Assembly: GCF_020921035.1 (NCBI RefSeq)
Contig: NC_063157.1
Coordinates: forward strand, 23,453,015 to 23,517,014
DNA length: 64,000 nt
From: Rhodamnia argentea
Taxonomy: Eukaryota > Streptophyta > Magnoliopsida > Myrtales > Myrtaceae
Reading direction: 5' to 3'
The number at the start of each line of letters is the position of its first letter. Position 1 is the stretch's first letter. A program made the position numbers and the translations under genes. Positions 13,530-25,624 of the stretch are shown piece by piece. The notes below the pieces were generated by a model. That model had not been told where the DNA came from, searched no databases, and saw nothing but the letters and a program-made list of their open reading frames with translations.

Positions 13530-14062
13530 CTAATACTACAAAAAACTCTCACCTAATGCACCTGTGATAAACTGATCTCAAACTATATATATTTTTTACA
13601 ACAAAAAATCCCAAACTGGTATAAATGTGAAAAATTTGCCCGCGAATTATTTTTTTTTTTAACCACGAAATACTCCAAACTAGTATATTTGTGATAGATT
13701 TACCAAAATATAATTATTTTTACCAAGCAAAACCTCAAACTAGTACACATGTAATAAATTTACCTAAAACTAATTATTTTTACCACCATCCTAAATTGGT
13801 ACACATGTGATAACTTTACCATTTGTTAATTTTCATTAAATCGGGCTAATAGCACTAAAAACCCCAAATAGATATAGTTGTGATAAACAGAGGATAAAAA
13901 CTTCAAATTGGTATACCCGTCAACCGTCACGTGTCATCCAACTCAACAATTTGATGGTAAAATTTAATGAAAAACTAATTAAAGGTAAATTTGCCACAAA
14001 TATACCCGTTTGGGGTAAATTTGTTACAATTGTACCAATTTGGGGCTTTTCGTGATATTAAC
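13530..14062. mobile_element. large foldback MITE, family B (copy 1)
   Basis: This sits in the spacer between AHL units 2 and 3 (13,346-15,104), which has no gene. The left half repeats phrases like 'caaactggtataaatgtga', and the right half carries their complements ('taccaatttggggctttt'), so the element folds back. The centre has 'cacgtgtcatccaactc', which is also at the centre of a second copy at 43,828-44,296 in the opposite sense. There is no ORF. Confidence 0.6.
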
Positions 14063-14159
14063 CCTATTTAAAATGCAATGGCACACTAATTTATTTTATT
14101 GATATTGAATATTACATAAGTCGTGATATTTTATTTCACAACATAATTTAATCAATTTA

Positions 14160-15104
14160 AAAAAGGGCCCAATACCCAAAAAAAACTCTAACTTTAGCAT
14201 TTGTGATAATTATATCCAAATTTTTTTTTTGTCTCATAAAAAACCTTCAATTTTTACTTTTATCTCAATTTTACTCCAAACTTTTACTTTTATCCCAATT
14301 ATACCGGCCTAGTACAAAAAAAAAAAAAAACTCAACTTTAGCATATGTCCCAATTATATCCAAAAAATTTTTTGTCTAGTAAATAACCTTTAAATTTTAT
14401 TTTTGTCCCATTTCTATCATCGTTAGCCTTCCATCCATAATTACTATTAGTTAATCCTACGTGATATTTTCACCTTGTTAATGAATTACACCTCAGTAAA
14501 GCCGACATGAAAAAACCCTTGAACTTCTCTTTTACTGTTTGCTTCCCTACATATTACCGGGAGATACAGAGTCACTCAAGATGGCACGTTTCGTATTCTC
14601 TTCGACACTTAATAGCTAAAAGAACAACTAGACTTGGAGATATGTGGATGAATGATTTAAGCGTTTCGTATTATCTTCAGCACTCAACAATCGAAAGAAC
14701 GATTAGACATTGAGATATTTGGATGAACGATCTAAAATCTCATCGTCCCTAAAACCTCATGTTTCTAAATTTCGAAGATTCAATGGTAAGTTCGGCAATA
14801 ACATTAGAGTTTTTTTTTTTTTGTTTGTACTAGGCCTTTAAAAAAGAGTTAAAGTTAGGGATTTATCAATAGGTAATGTTGCTCCAATACTCAACCTAAG
14901 GGCCATTATGGTACCAATCAAAAAGACAGTTGTCGCTACGAGATGACGGAATGGATTTTGAAATTTATTAACATCCTCTAAAAAAGATACCGTTAATAAT
15001 CTCGTAGGAACACCCAATAACTTATTAGTTACTGTACAAAGTATTTGAAATACGGGAAAGAAATAACATATGTTATATCTTTTTATTTTTAATTAATTTT
15101 TTCT
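14160..15104. other. AT-rich spacer with inverted low-complexity repeats
   Basis: No gene is supported here. Repeats of 'aactttagcatttgtgataattatatcc' type lie at 14,180-14,400. A short inverted pair around 'ggcctagtacaaa' lies at about 14,305-14,336 and 14,808-14,845. The 68-codon frame at 14,507-14,713 resembles nothing I know. This is probably a degraded foldback element. Confidence 0.4.
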
Positions 15105-15900
15105 AAATTCGAGGTTTCTAGAGCGTCCGACCGCGTCGATGCAACGGTTTGGACGTTCTAGATAGAGGGAGAGCTGAGACAGAGGGGGATAGCAGCTGAG
15201 TAGTGCTTCAGCGTCGAACGACGATGAAGCTTGCAGTCTGGTTCAATTGGAGGAGATGATCAGAATGCCACGGCTTGGCATTGTCGGTCGATGTGTGGGC
15301 ATTGTAGCGGAATGGGCGCTCGCTATTTTTTTTCTCCTCAATTGATCTCTCCGAGATTTCACTTAGCAGGAGCAAACGTCGTCGTCTCTTCCGTCTCTTC
15401 CCTCTCTTCCTTTTTTCTTTTCTTTTGATTTTTTTTACAATCCTATTTTATTAAGTATATTCCATTATCTACGTGGAATATTTTCATTCGAATTATATGT
15501 GGATAAATTTGAAATTCAAGTCACCCAAAATACCGGATAAGATATTTATAATCCTTCACCGAGTTATATCTTATCGGCAAGATGTAACATATGCCTTGAC
15601 TACCTCGGTCCGATCATCGCCACAAAGAAGAATTTCACATATATACGTATATATGATCTATATTGGTCTGCAAATTCTTTATTATCAAATCTGTCCCTAA
15701 TTCATCTAATATGCAATCACATATCTCTTGGTAAGGAACATGGAATTTATGATTTTTCCCTGCATTCATTTCTTGAATATGGTAACAAATCTATTACAAT
15801 TATGAAAAATCCGTCTCTAATTGCAGCAATTAATGGACATTTCCAGGGGCATTTTAGGAATCCAAATATATCTGGAGTTCTGCTTATTAAACCAACCATC

Positions 15901-15908
15901 TAGGGTTT
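15901..15908 (+). promoter_or_regulatory. telo-box in AHL copy 3 promoter
   Basis: The sequence TAGGGTTT, the reverse complement of the plant telo-box AAACCCTA, lies about 430 bases upstream of the copy 3 ATG in an otherwise conserved promoter block. Copy 4 has it too, while copies 1 and 2 differ by point changes. Functional use is inference. Confidence 0.35.
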
Positions 15909-16141
15909 TATCACTAATCTCCATTACTGTACACTGGTAAACAGGGTTAGGACAAACTAATCCGTCGTTGTCAGCGGAAAGGAAGCAGGTGGAATTTTCT
16001 TTTCTTTTTCCTTTTTCTTTGCATTTTCTTTTTCTTTTTCCTTTTTCTTTTTCATCTTTTTCTTCCATTCCTCTCGCGTTTTGCAAGCTCACTGTTCACT
16101 CAACGCCTTCACTTCACCATTCTCTCGACTCGAGAGGCGAG

Positions 16142-16174
<33 letters not shown>

Positions 16175-16227
16175 TCTTCTTCTCGACGAGCCACCTACAC
16201 ACATCCGCACACGGTCACGGACTCGAA

Positions 16228-16524
16228 ATGCTCGCGCGCGAGCGCTTTCCTTGTCCGAGCTTCGTTGACAACGCTGGAGAAATGTCTCGCGCTGCTTCTG
16301 CTTGTAGAGCTCGTCGCGGTGCGAAGGATTCGCGTCCATGGAAGAAGGAGGAGTCGCCAAGACCGGGAGGCTGGGTTCGCGGATGGGGAAAAAGGCGAGT
16401 GCGGGACTCGGCAGGGAAGGAAATGGCGATGCCGATGGAGGGAAATCGCGATTCGAAACGGGTGTTGAATCGGGTGCCAATGCCGCTGCGGTCAAGAAAA
16501 ACAGTGGGAGGCCGAAGAAGTTAG
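16228..16524 (+). promoter_or_regulatory. overlapping upstream ORF of AHL copy 3
   Basis: This is the same upstream ATG and frame as in the other copies, but without the early stop, so it runs to 98 codons and overlaps much of exon 1. It keeps the SRAASACRA segment. The extension shows that its C-terminal end is not conserved. Confidence 0.45.
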
Positions 16525-18782
16525 CAGTGAGGCGCGGCAGAGGGAGGCCCCGAGGTTCCTCCAGCGGATCTCCGCATTTCGTTTCCATTGGTGAGTGATC
16601 GCCTACCCTAGATTTAAAACGTCTTCCTTTCATGCAATTTATGTACTTAAATCTGTTCATTGTAACAATTTGAGCATGCTTCTCTTTGTCCTGATGTTTA
16701 AACCTAGTCTGTGAAGGGGGACGTCCAACGGGGGGACTTGGAGGAAGCGTAGGCGTTGCGACGGTGACCCTTCATCGAGGGGAGGTGAGATATGGATGTT
16801 TCCTAGAGTGTTTTGTTTTCAGGGTACACATTGTAATTTGATGACACATTGCAGTGTGATGAATTCCATTCTAAAAGATTCATGTTGTCTTTAGGAAATT
16901 CTTGCCAAGTTATCATCTTTGATTGAACCTGACTCTCATTCGCTCTCCATACTATCGGCAACTGGTGCTGTCTCCAGTGTCGTCCTACGCCAACCTGGGC
17001 CTTCTGGTGGTATTTTGAGTTATGAGGTATTGCGACACTATTTTTTCAGTTTCTCATGCTGGATCATGCACCTATATCATGAAGATCTACATTCTGAATC
17101 TTAATTAGTGGTTAAAAGGGGGCATCGCAATATGATATGGGTTTATCATTTGAGTCCTGTGTATTTCTATCGTACTGAGGAAGCCAGTGCTTTCACCTGT
17201 TCTTCCTCTATTAATTACAAAATAACTGCCGCTATTCATCCTAAATGGGCATGCATAGTACAAATGGGTTGCATGAACTTGCTGCCGAGGGCTATTTGCA
17301 TGCATTCTCGGGGAAACGGCCAATCCTCTTGCAGTTTTCCTTCTATGAAACAACTGTTCATTTACTCTCAAACAACTTCTGTCCCCCTTTATAGCAGTTA
17401 ATCATAGCATTACCTTTCAACTGGTTGCTACCTGTAGACTTTCTTTAAACAAGAATCTACAATTTCAACCGCTTTTTTATTTTTCTAGAGTGGAATGGCT
17501 AGTTTTGAACGTGTTCTTATCAATGAAAGGTGCAGATGAGGGGAAAATCTCATAAGACATGTTACCACAGGCATCTTTGTATCTGTTTTGGTTCTCTATA
17601 GGATTTTTTTTTTCTTTTCATGCTTAATGCTGAACCATGACCAACCAAATCCTGCTATAGTACAATCCGTACGTATTGGCTTCTTTGAATCATGTTCGGT
17701 TCAGGTCCTTAAATAATAGAAAGAGCAACTGACTGCAAGATTTAGTTTGGCTTATTTATGTTCTCCTTGTTCAGGGGTATTTTGAAATTGTGGCCCTGAA
17801 TGGCTCATTTGCAATTCGGGAAGGTAGAATTTGTACGCACCCTGAACTTAGCTTGGTGAATGTCACGCTTGCTATGCCTGATGGGCGGCTTTTTGGCGGT
17901 GGAGTTGCTGGTCCATTGATAGCCGCTGGCCTGACTCAAGTAATGTTTTTATATTTGTCATGTAAAGTTATTGCCAAACTATCCTCTTTCTCCTTTATAC
18001 GTCGGTTACACCTTATGACCCCTGGTCCTAAATGGTATCTTTCTCTAAGTTGCTCATTATAGCAAAAGCTATGTCCCCACACTTGAGTGGATGCTGACTG
18101 TTCTATATTGACCAATATGAGTTGATTTATTCTTAGGGTTTTGTTCGATGAAAAATTGTTTATTTCCTTACTTTCCGGTGTTTGGATGACGGAATACTAA
18201 TCGATCCATGGAAAACAATTACCATGGACTGATAAAACTAAGCTTAAATCGGGGTAAAACAACTTTCCGTTTTGCCAAGAAGGACATCACTTTCCCTAAA
18301 CCATTAGACAAATGAAAACTAACTATTTTTCTTGAAAATGATTTCCATAGAAAATGTATTTCTATGTCATGAGATTTTCAGTGAAAAAAAAAAGCCTTAG
18401 TATAAGTTAGTTGACACAATCATAATGTGCGAGCACAATGGGCTTCATTTAGAGCTTACATATTGTTCAAATGTTTGTTTGAAAAGAAAATTAAATTTTC
18501 CGTTTCATCGATATTCCATATGAGTCTGACCCACTGGTTTGTTTATTTCACTAGCTTGTAGTGGCCAACTTTAAGCATAATCCAAATCTTGAAGTGAGAC
18601 AGCCTGAGCAAATTGCAACAATGCCAGAAGTTGCCGGCAATTCTGGCACTCCTAACTCTGTGCTACTGGAGCCAACTGACAAGGAAGCAAAGACTACTAT
18701 CACTTCTGGAAACAATAACTTGAACCCTGCTTCTTCACGCATTGATGTGCATAATCCCTGGAACCGGTGGAGCCAATGTTAG
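16338..18782 (+). CDS. AHL: AT-hook motif nuclear-localised protein (AHL), copy 3
   Basis: The inferred exons are 16338-16590, 16717-16784, 16895-17026, 17775-17939 and 18555-18782, giving 281 residues with all GT-AG introns. Exon 1 keeps the longer spacer seen in copy 1. The first AT-hook is degraded to SGRPKKL, while the second, RGRPRG, is intact. The PPC domain is complete, with GYFEIVALNGSFAI. In exon 5 a single T is missing relative to copies 1 and 4 near 18,760. This shifts the frame and ends the protein at a TAG after HNPWNRWSQC, about 16 residues earlier than in copy 1. The frameshift lies outside the domain, so DNA binding could survive. The gene is likely expressed or recently decaying. 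Confidence 0.75.
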
Positions 18783-20744
18783 ACCGGAACATGTCTCCAG
18801 ACACCAAAGCTAATGTCCCTGAACTGTGAAAATGTTTTTCTCTCAGTGTGCGCGCGCATGCAATGTGCTGAAGATAGCAAGTACAAGGTAAATAGATTGT
18901 TACTGTTGTGATTATTATGTGCTAGGTCTTATAGGAGCCTAGTGGGACTATAAGGAAGTTTGGTTCATTTGCCGTAATGGCAAGTTGAGACTGGTGGTGC
19001 ATTCATTCCCACATGGTGGATCACCACAAATTGTTGTTGTCATTTAAAGTTTCTGCCATTCTTGTTATGTAGTAGATACTTTCCTTATTGTCTTTAAACC
19101 TTTGCCGTTCTTGTTACCTATTGGCTACTTTCTTTATTGTCTTTAATGCTTTGCTGTTATGATCTTGCCTTTGTCCATATGGTAGTTTCTTTTATCTGCT
19201 TATGGTCCAATCTGATGGATTTGAATTAGCCTCGGCAAAATTATTACTCCAGGAACTTTCTGCAATTACCCGGTTAGTTGTGATGTTGTCGTTATGCTAG
19301 ACTTCCAAGGGCATTGAAAGCCAGTGTCTTGACTCTTGACAGTAAACTTTGGATGGCAATTCCTTTTTATTTGCTATGGAGACATGGCCTTCTGTGATTC
19401 TCCGGATGACAATGGTTTAAATGTCCACTAATGTCATGGCATTTTGCTTAAAAAAGGGAAAACATAGGTGGGCTATGTGAATTATAGTTTTGCCTACTTC
19501 GACTTTAAATTGGATCTGTTGATTTCTATGTTTCTCATTATAAAAGGAATTCGCCCTTTGAAGCAGTCCTCTCCCGTTTGGGTTATACTTATACCAGGGG
19601 AAAGTTTTTAGCCTAGAACGGAGTGTGCTTATGGCTTTACCTGGCCTCATACTTCAGAGGTGCTTTTTCTTGTTTTGATTCGGTTCCAGGACTTATAGGT
19701 TTCAGCAGATAGATGGTTTATGTTCTTGGTTTGGACCCTCAATACGCCAATTATCCATGTACGTTGTATGCTCATCACAGGCTTGGTATGGTGCTTTTTC
19801 TATGTGGTCCTGCTCGTCTTTCTTTCTATGCATGCTCATTCCAATGACCTACAACAGTCAATGTGATACTGAAACAAGCCGATCTGGATAATGCATGCCA
19901 TATTTTTTATTGCATTGTATTTCTGTGTCTCGCAGAGGGATTTGAACATAATTATGTGCTATTTACTGTAGCCCCAAACTGTTGGTAAAAAGTTCCAGGT
20001 TGAAATCAGAGAGTGCAACCATACTCTTTGTTCTGTGGCTTATGGTGTTCTCCCTTAAGTCGGGTGAATTGTTTGCCACTTCAATTATTTCAGACTATTA
20101 TACCATTATGAAGCAGAGCAGAACTGTCGAAGCAACTTTAGATGTGCCTTTTGGACTAGCCCTTGTTAGAATTGCTTCGTATGGAATAATATTGAGGTTC
20201 ACCTGGTAGTTGTTATATGCATCCACTGTCAAATACTGTTGAAGTGAGATTTCCATGTGAAAAAAATGCGTGCTCATACGAGAAAATAGTAATTGTGCTG
20301 CGAATAAGAGCTTCTATGCTTGCTACGATAGGTGGTAAAGATAGAGAGTTTCTCTAGCAAGTGATCTCTCAGGTACCAGTCCTCTCCCGATTCAGTACGA
20401 GGAAGGGTGAAGAGTCTTTTTAGTTTGAAGCACTTCTCTGGAATCATATCGAAAGCTTCTCTCTTAATTTCAAGTCTCCCTCAGAACCTATGCAAGTCAC
20501 TTTAATGGTGTTCTAAACCAATCTCCAGATATTCTATATTGCCATCTCTTCCTTAATGTCAGCAATGGTCATCTTTATATTCAACCTAATCCTCTTTATT
20601 TAGCATAAAATCTAAATGAACTATCACAAATTTATTGCGGTAAATAACTGAAGATATCACAAATTTCTTGTGGTAAATAAATGAAGATTCCCTTGCACGA
20701 TGCCGCTTCTACGTGAAGATTATAGAATCTCCGTATAAGTCTCT

Positions 20745-21745
20745 TATTTTTTGAAAATTTTATTTTAAAAAGAAAGGGAAATTTTCAAAAAAGGGTCTTA
20801 TGTGCCGTCACTTTTTCAAATAAGAGGATGAAGTGGATTTTATTTCAAATAGAGTTTGAAGTGTCTTTTTTGTTTCAAAGAAAGACCTGATTAGGAGCAT
20901 TTTTGTGCTTTTATATTTTTTTGATTTTTTTCCTGTCTTTCTTTTTCCTTCCCTTCCTCCTTGCCTATGGCCGTGGGCTAGGCGGCCTCGCCTGCGGCCG
21001 CAAGGGTGAGGTGAGATGGACTAGATTTCCAATCGGGAGGAGAAATGTTTCGGCGGGCGTGCGCGAAGCCGTAGCTCCTGCTCTCGGTCTTGGTTGAGCT
21101 CCTTCATGCTCTCCGGTTAGGCGTCTTTCTTTTCTGTCCGCAACCAAACTCTGGTTTGCTCGGGTGTGCTCAAACCAAGTTCCGCCTTTTGTCTCCTAGA
21201 AGTCTCTCGGTTTTTCTGCTTCACTTTCATGACGATTGCCCCTATCGTCGCTGCGAACCACGAGGCCAACTCCCCTGGCTGCGACGACGGCGATCGCCTC
21301 AAGGTGGCTCAGTCGCTTGAGCCCTTTACGCCTCACGCGACCAGGAACTCTTGCTGCTCCCGCCCTCAATTAGAAGCTCTCTCGGGCTTTCTCTCTCTTC
21401 TGCTTGTGTTTCCCTTCTCTGGGGTACGAGCTCACTCAGCCGAGCTTCTTCTTTTCTCAAACCAGACTCTCACATCTCCCCTATTTCCATGGTCTTCTCC
21501 CTTTTTAACCAGAGCTCCCACTCTCCTTTTGCTCTCTCGTTCCGCCCTCCTCCTTCTCGCTGCTCCCAGATAAGTCCATCGTTTGGGTGGCAAATGGGGA
21601 TGATCCAGCGAATGATTCATCGGGAATTCTGAGGATAGGCCATGAAGGGAAACTAGTCCTCGTCGGCCGAGCAGAAAGAGTCCTGTGGTCGTCGAATGAC
21701 ATGAATACTTCTTCGCAAAGCATAGTTTGCTCAGCTCATTAATGA
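20745..21745 (+). mobile_element. private insertion carrying gene fragments (possible transduplication)
   Basis: Units 1, 2 and 4 lack this block. It opens with AT-rich text, turns GC-rich from about 20,960, and ends with a lectin-kinase fragment. Homology to the unit end resumes near 21,750. A Pack-type transposon or a filler from repair could explain it, but I did not find terminal inverted repeats. Confidence 0.4.
21569..21742 (+). pseudogene. fragment of a G-type lectin S-receptor-like kinase (bulb-type lectin domain)
   Basis: A frame of 57 codons ending in TAA reads IVWVANGDDPANDSSGILRI, then KLVLVGRAERVLWSSND. This matches the bulb-type lectin domain of S-domain receptor kinases, which typically read VVWVANRDNP, a D-S-S-G-L turn, then VWSSN. 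It is preceded by 'cccag', which looks like a splice acceptor, and followed by an early stop. There is no signal peptide, S-locus, PAN or kinase part nearby, so this is an isolated fragment inside the insertion of unit 3. Confidence 0.65.
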
Positions 21746-22767
21746 CCATTGTTTGCTTTACATACATGAGAAGGATGAACCCCATTAAGGCCATACTTGC
21801 CAAAACAAGTCAAGCTCTTGCGACCATGTACTCAGAGAAAAGCATACTTTAGAGTACAAAATAGGTTATACAACCTTCAAAAGACTCAAAGGAAGATCTA
21901 TACGTCCAGCGTGAGCTCCATCCTCTTGTGTCCCCAGCTCTACGGTGCCTCGAGGCTGGCAACCTCGGATATGAGGTCACGAGCCTCATTCGAGGTCTCT
22001 AGAGCGTCGGACTGTGTTGCTCCATCGGTTTAGACGATTCTTGATAGAAAGAGAGCGTGAAAAGATAACGACTAAGCAGCTCTCCGGCGTCGAACAACGA
22101 TGGAGCTCGCCGGCTGGTTCAATGGGAGGAGATGATAGAAATGCCATGGATTGGCATTGTTGGTAGATGTCTGGGCATTGTTGCTGGATGTGCTCTCGCT
22201 CTTTTTCTCCTCCATCGATCAATCTCTCCGAGATTTCACTTAGCGGAAGTAAACACTGCCTTCTCCTCCCTCTCTTCCTTTTTTTCTTTTCTTTTCATTT
22301 TTTTACAATCCTATTTTATTAACTACATTCCATTTTCTACGTGGATTATTTTCATTCGAATTATATGTGGATAAATTCGAAATTCAAGTCAACCAAAATA
22401 CCGGATAAGATATTTATTACCTTATCCGGAGTTATATTTTATACACAATACGTAACATTTGTCTTGTCTAGCTTGGTTGGACCATCGTTGCAAAGGAAAA
22501 TTTCACATATATATAGGGTTAGATACGTATAATCTATATTCATCTGCAAATTTCTTATTATCGAATCTGTCCATAATTCATTTAATATGTTCTCTTGGTA
22601 AGGAACAAGGAATTCATTATTTTTCCCAGCATTCATTTATTGAATATGGTAACAAATCTATCGCAATTATGAGAAATCTGTCTCTAATTGCAACAAATAA
22701 TGGACATTTCCAGGGGCATTTTAGGAATCCAAATATATCTGAAGTTCTACTTATTAAACCAACCATC

Positions 22768-22775
22768 TAGGGTTT
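22768..22775 (+). promoter_or_regulatory. telo-box in AHL copy 4 promoter
   Basis: TAGGGTTT lies at the same promoter position as in copy 3, about 400 bases before the ATG. Use as a regulatory site is inferred. Confidence 0.35.
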
Positions 22776-23062
22776 TATCTCTAATCTCCATTACTGTACA
22801 CTGGTAAACAGGGTTAGGACAAACTAATCCGTCGTTGTCAGCGGAAAGGAAGCAGGTGGAATTTTCTTTTCTTTTTCCTTTTTCTTTGCCTTTTCTTTTC
22901 CATCTTTTTCTTCCATTCCTCGCGCGTTTTGCAAGCTCACTGTTCATTCAACGCCTTCACTTCACCATCCTCTCGACTCGAGAGGCGAGGGCGCGTCGCC
23001 GTCCCCGTCGTCTTCTCTCGACGAGCCACCCACACACGTCCGCACACGGTCACGGACTCGAA

Positions 23063-23233
23063 ATGCTTGCGCGCGAGTGCTTTCCTTGCCCGAGCTTCGT
23101 TGACAACGCTGGAGAAATGTCCCGCGCTGCTTCTGCTTGTAGAGCTCGCCGCGGTGCGAAGGATTCGCGTCCATGGAAGACGGAGGAGTCGCTGAGACCG
23201 GGAAGCTGGGCTCGCAGATCGCGCAAAAGGTGA
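23063..23233 (+). promoter_or_regulatory. overlapping upstream ORF of AHL copy 4
   Basis: The upstream ATG and the 56-codon frame have the same length as in copies 1 and 2, and overlap the main ATG at 23173. The SRAASACRA segment is unchanged. Confidence 0.5.
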
Positions 23234-25624
23234 TTGCGGGATTCGAAGCGGGTGTTGAATCGGGTGCCAATGTCGCCGCGGTCAAGAAGAAGAGTGGGAG
23301 ACCGAAGAAGTACGCAGTGAGGCGCGGCAGAGAGAGGCCCCGAGGTTCCTCCAGTGGATCTCTGCATTTCGCTTCCATTGGTGAGTGATCGCCAACACTA
23401 GATTTAAAACGTCTTCCTTTCACGCGATTTATATACATAAATCTGTTTATTGTAACAATTTGAGCATGCGTCTCTTTCTCCTGATGTTTAAACCTTGTCT
23501 GCGAAGGTGGACGTCCAATGGGGGGACTTGGAGGAAGCTTTAGCGCTGCGACGGCGATCCTTCATAGAGGGGAGGTGAGATATGGATATTTCCTAGAGTG
23601 TTTTCTTTTCCGGGTACACATTGTAATGTGATGAATTCCATTCTAAAAGATTCATGTTATCTTTAGGAAATTCGTGCCAAGTTATCAACTTTGATTGAAC
23701 CGGACTCCCATTCGCTCTCGGTACTTTCGGCGACTGGTGCTCTCTCCAGTGTCGTCCTACGCCAACCTGGGCCTTCTGGTGGTATTTTGAGTTATGAGGT
23801 ATTGTGTCACGGTGATTGACACTACTTTCTCAGTTTCTCGTGATGCATCATGCACCTATATCTGCTGGATCATGCACCTATATGACGAAGATCTACATTC
23901 TGTGTCTTAGTTAGTGGTTAAAAGGGGGCATCCGCAACATGATATGGATTTATCATTTGAGTACTGTGTATTTCTACTATTAATTACAAATTACCGCCGC
24001 TATTCATCCTAAATAGGCATGCATAGTACAAAAGGGTTGCATGAACTTTCAGCCGAGGGCTATTTGCATGCATTCTCGGGGAAGCGGACAATCATCTTGC
24101 GGTTTTCCTTCTATGAAACAACAGTTTATTTACTCCTAAACAACTTCTGCCCCCCTTTATAGCAGTTCATCATAGCATTAACTTTCAACTGGTTGCTACG
24201 TGTGGACTTTCTTTGAGCAAGAATCTACAATTTCAACCGCTTTTTCAGTTTTCTAGAGTGGAATGGCAAGTTTTGAACGTGTTCTTATCAATGAAAGGTG
24301 CAGATGAGGGAAAAACTCAGAATACATGTTACCACAGGCATCTTCGTATCAGTTTTGCTGCTCCGTAGAAGTTTTCTTCTTTTCATGCTTAATGCTGAAC
24401 CATGACCAACCAAATCCTACTATAGTACGGATTGTACCTGTTGGCTACTTTGAATTATTTTCGGTTCAGGTCCTTAAATAATAGAAAGAGCAACTGACTG
24501 CAAGGTTTAGTCTGGCCTATTTATATTCTCCTTGCTGTGCAGGGACATTTTGAAATTTTGGCCCTGAATGGCTCATTTACAATTCGGGAAGGTAGAATTT
24601 GTTCGCACCCTGACCCTGAACTTAGCTTGGTGAATGTCACGCTTGCTATGCCTGATGGGCGGCTTTTTGGCGGTGGAGTTGCTGGTCCATTGATAGCTGC
24701 TGGCCCAATTCAAGTAATGTTTTTATATTTGTCATGTAAAGTGAAATTGCGAAACTATCCTCTTTCTCCTTTATACGTCGGTTATACCCCATGACCCCTG
24801 GTCCTAAATGGTATCTTTCTCTAACTTGCTCATTATAGCAAAAGCTCTATTGCCACACTAGAGTGGATGCTGACTCTCTATTGTTCTATATCGACCGATA
24901 TGAGTTGATTTATTTTTAGCGTTTTGTTTGATGAAAAACTGTTTCCAGGAAATTATTTCCTGACTTTCCGGTGTTTGGATGATGGAAAACTAATTGATCT
25001 ACGGAAAACAATTGCTATGGACTGAAAACAATAAGCTTAGATCGGGGGAAAATAAGTTTCTATTTTGCCAAGAAGGAAATCACTTTCCTAAACCGCCAAA
25101 CAAATGGAGACTAACCATTTTTCTTGAAAATGATTTCCATGGAGAATATTTTTCTTTATCATGACATTTTCACTCAAACAAACGAAGCCTTAGTATAAGT
25201 TCGTTGACACGATCATAATGTGCAAGTACATTGGGCTTCCTTTAGCACTTACATATTGTTCAAATGTTTTTTTCGATAAGAAAATTGAATTTTCTGTTTC
25301 ATCAATATTCCATATGAGTCTGACACACTGGTTTGTTTATTTCACTAGCTTGTAGTGGCCATCTTTAAGCATAGTCAAATTCATGAAGTGAGACAGCCTG
25401 AGCAAATTGCAAGAATGCCAGAAGTTGGTGACATTTCTGGCACTCCTAACTCTGTGTTACTGGAGCCAACTGACAATGAAGCAAAGACTACTATCACTTC
25501 TGGAAACAATGACATGTACCCTGCTTCTCCGCGCATTGATAAGCATAATCCCTTGGAACTGGTGGAGCCAATGTTAGACCGGAACATGTCTACAGACACC
25601 AAAGCTAGTGTCCTTGAACAGTGA
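23173..25624 (+). CDS. AHL: AT-hook motif nuclear-localised protein (AHL), copy 4
   Basis: The inferred exons are 23173-23380, 23507-23574, 23667-23798, 24543-24713 and 25349-25624, giving 284 residues. Exon 1 has the same short form as copy 2. The first AT-hook reads SGRPKKY (residues 41-47). The second reads RGRERPRG (51-58): glycine 54 of the GRP core is replaced by glutamate, which should harm DNA contact at that site. Exon 4 has a six-base in-frame insertion (HPDPEL instead of HPEL). The PPC domain starts GHFEILALNGSF, closest of the four to the family's GRFEIL. The C-terminus is full length, ending VLEQ. The frame is open throughout. Confidence 0.78.

Larger units (their letters stand above)
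15105..21960 (+). repeat. AHL tandem unit 3
   Basis: This is the third AHL unit. The upstream part (15,105-15,900) and the 3' flank (18,783-20,735) align with the other units and contain no further gene. From about 20,745 to 21,745 the unit carries private sequence with a receptor-kinase fragment. The unit-end motif returns at about 21,775-21,830. Confidence 0.8.

Noticed and set aside
16109-16660. 183-codon minus-strand frame with long Arg runs (and its equivalents in the other units)
   Set aside because: It is antisense to AHL exon 1, and the Arg run comes from the complement of a GTCGGC repeat. It has no family features.
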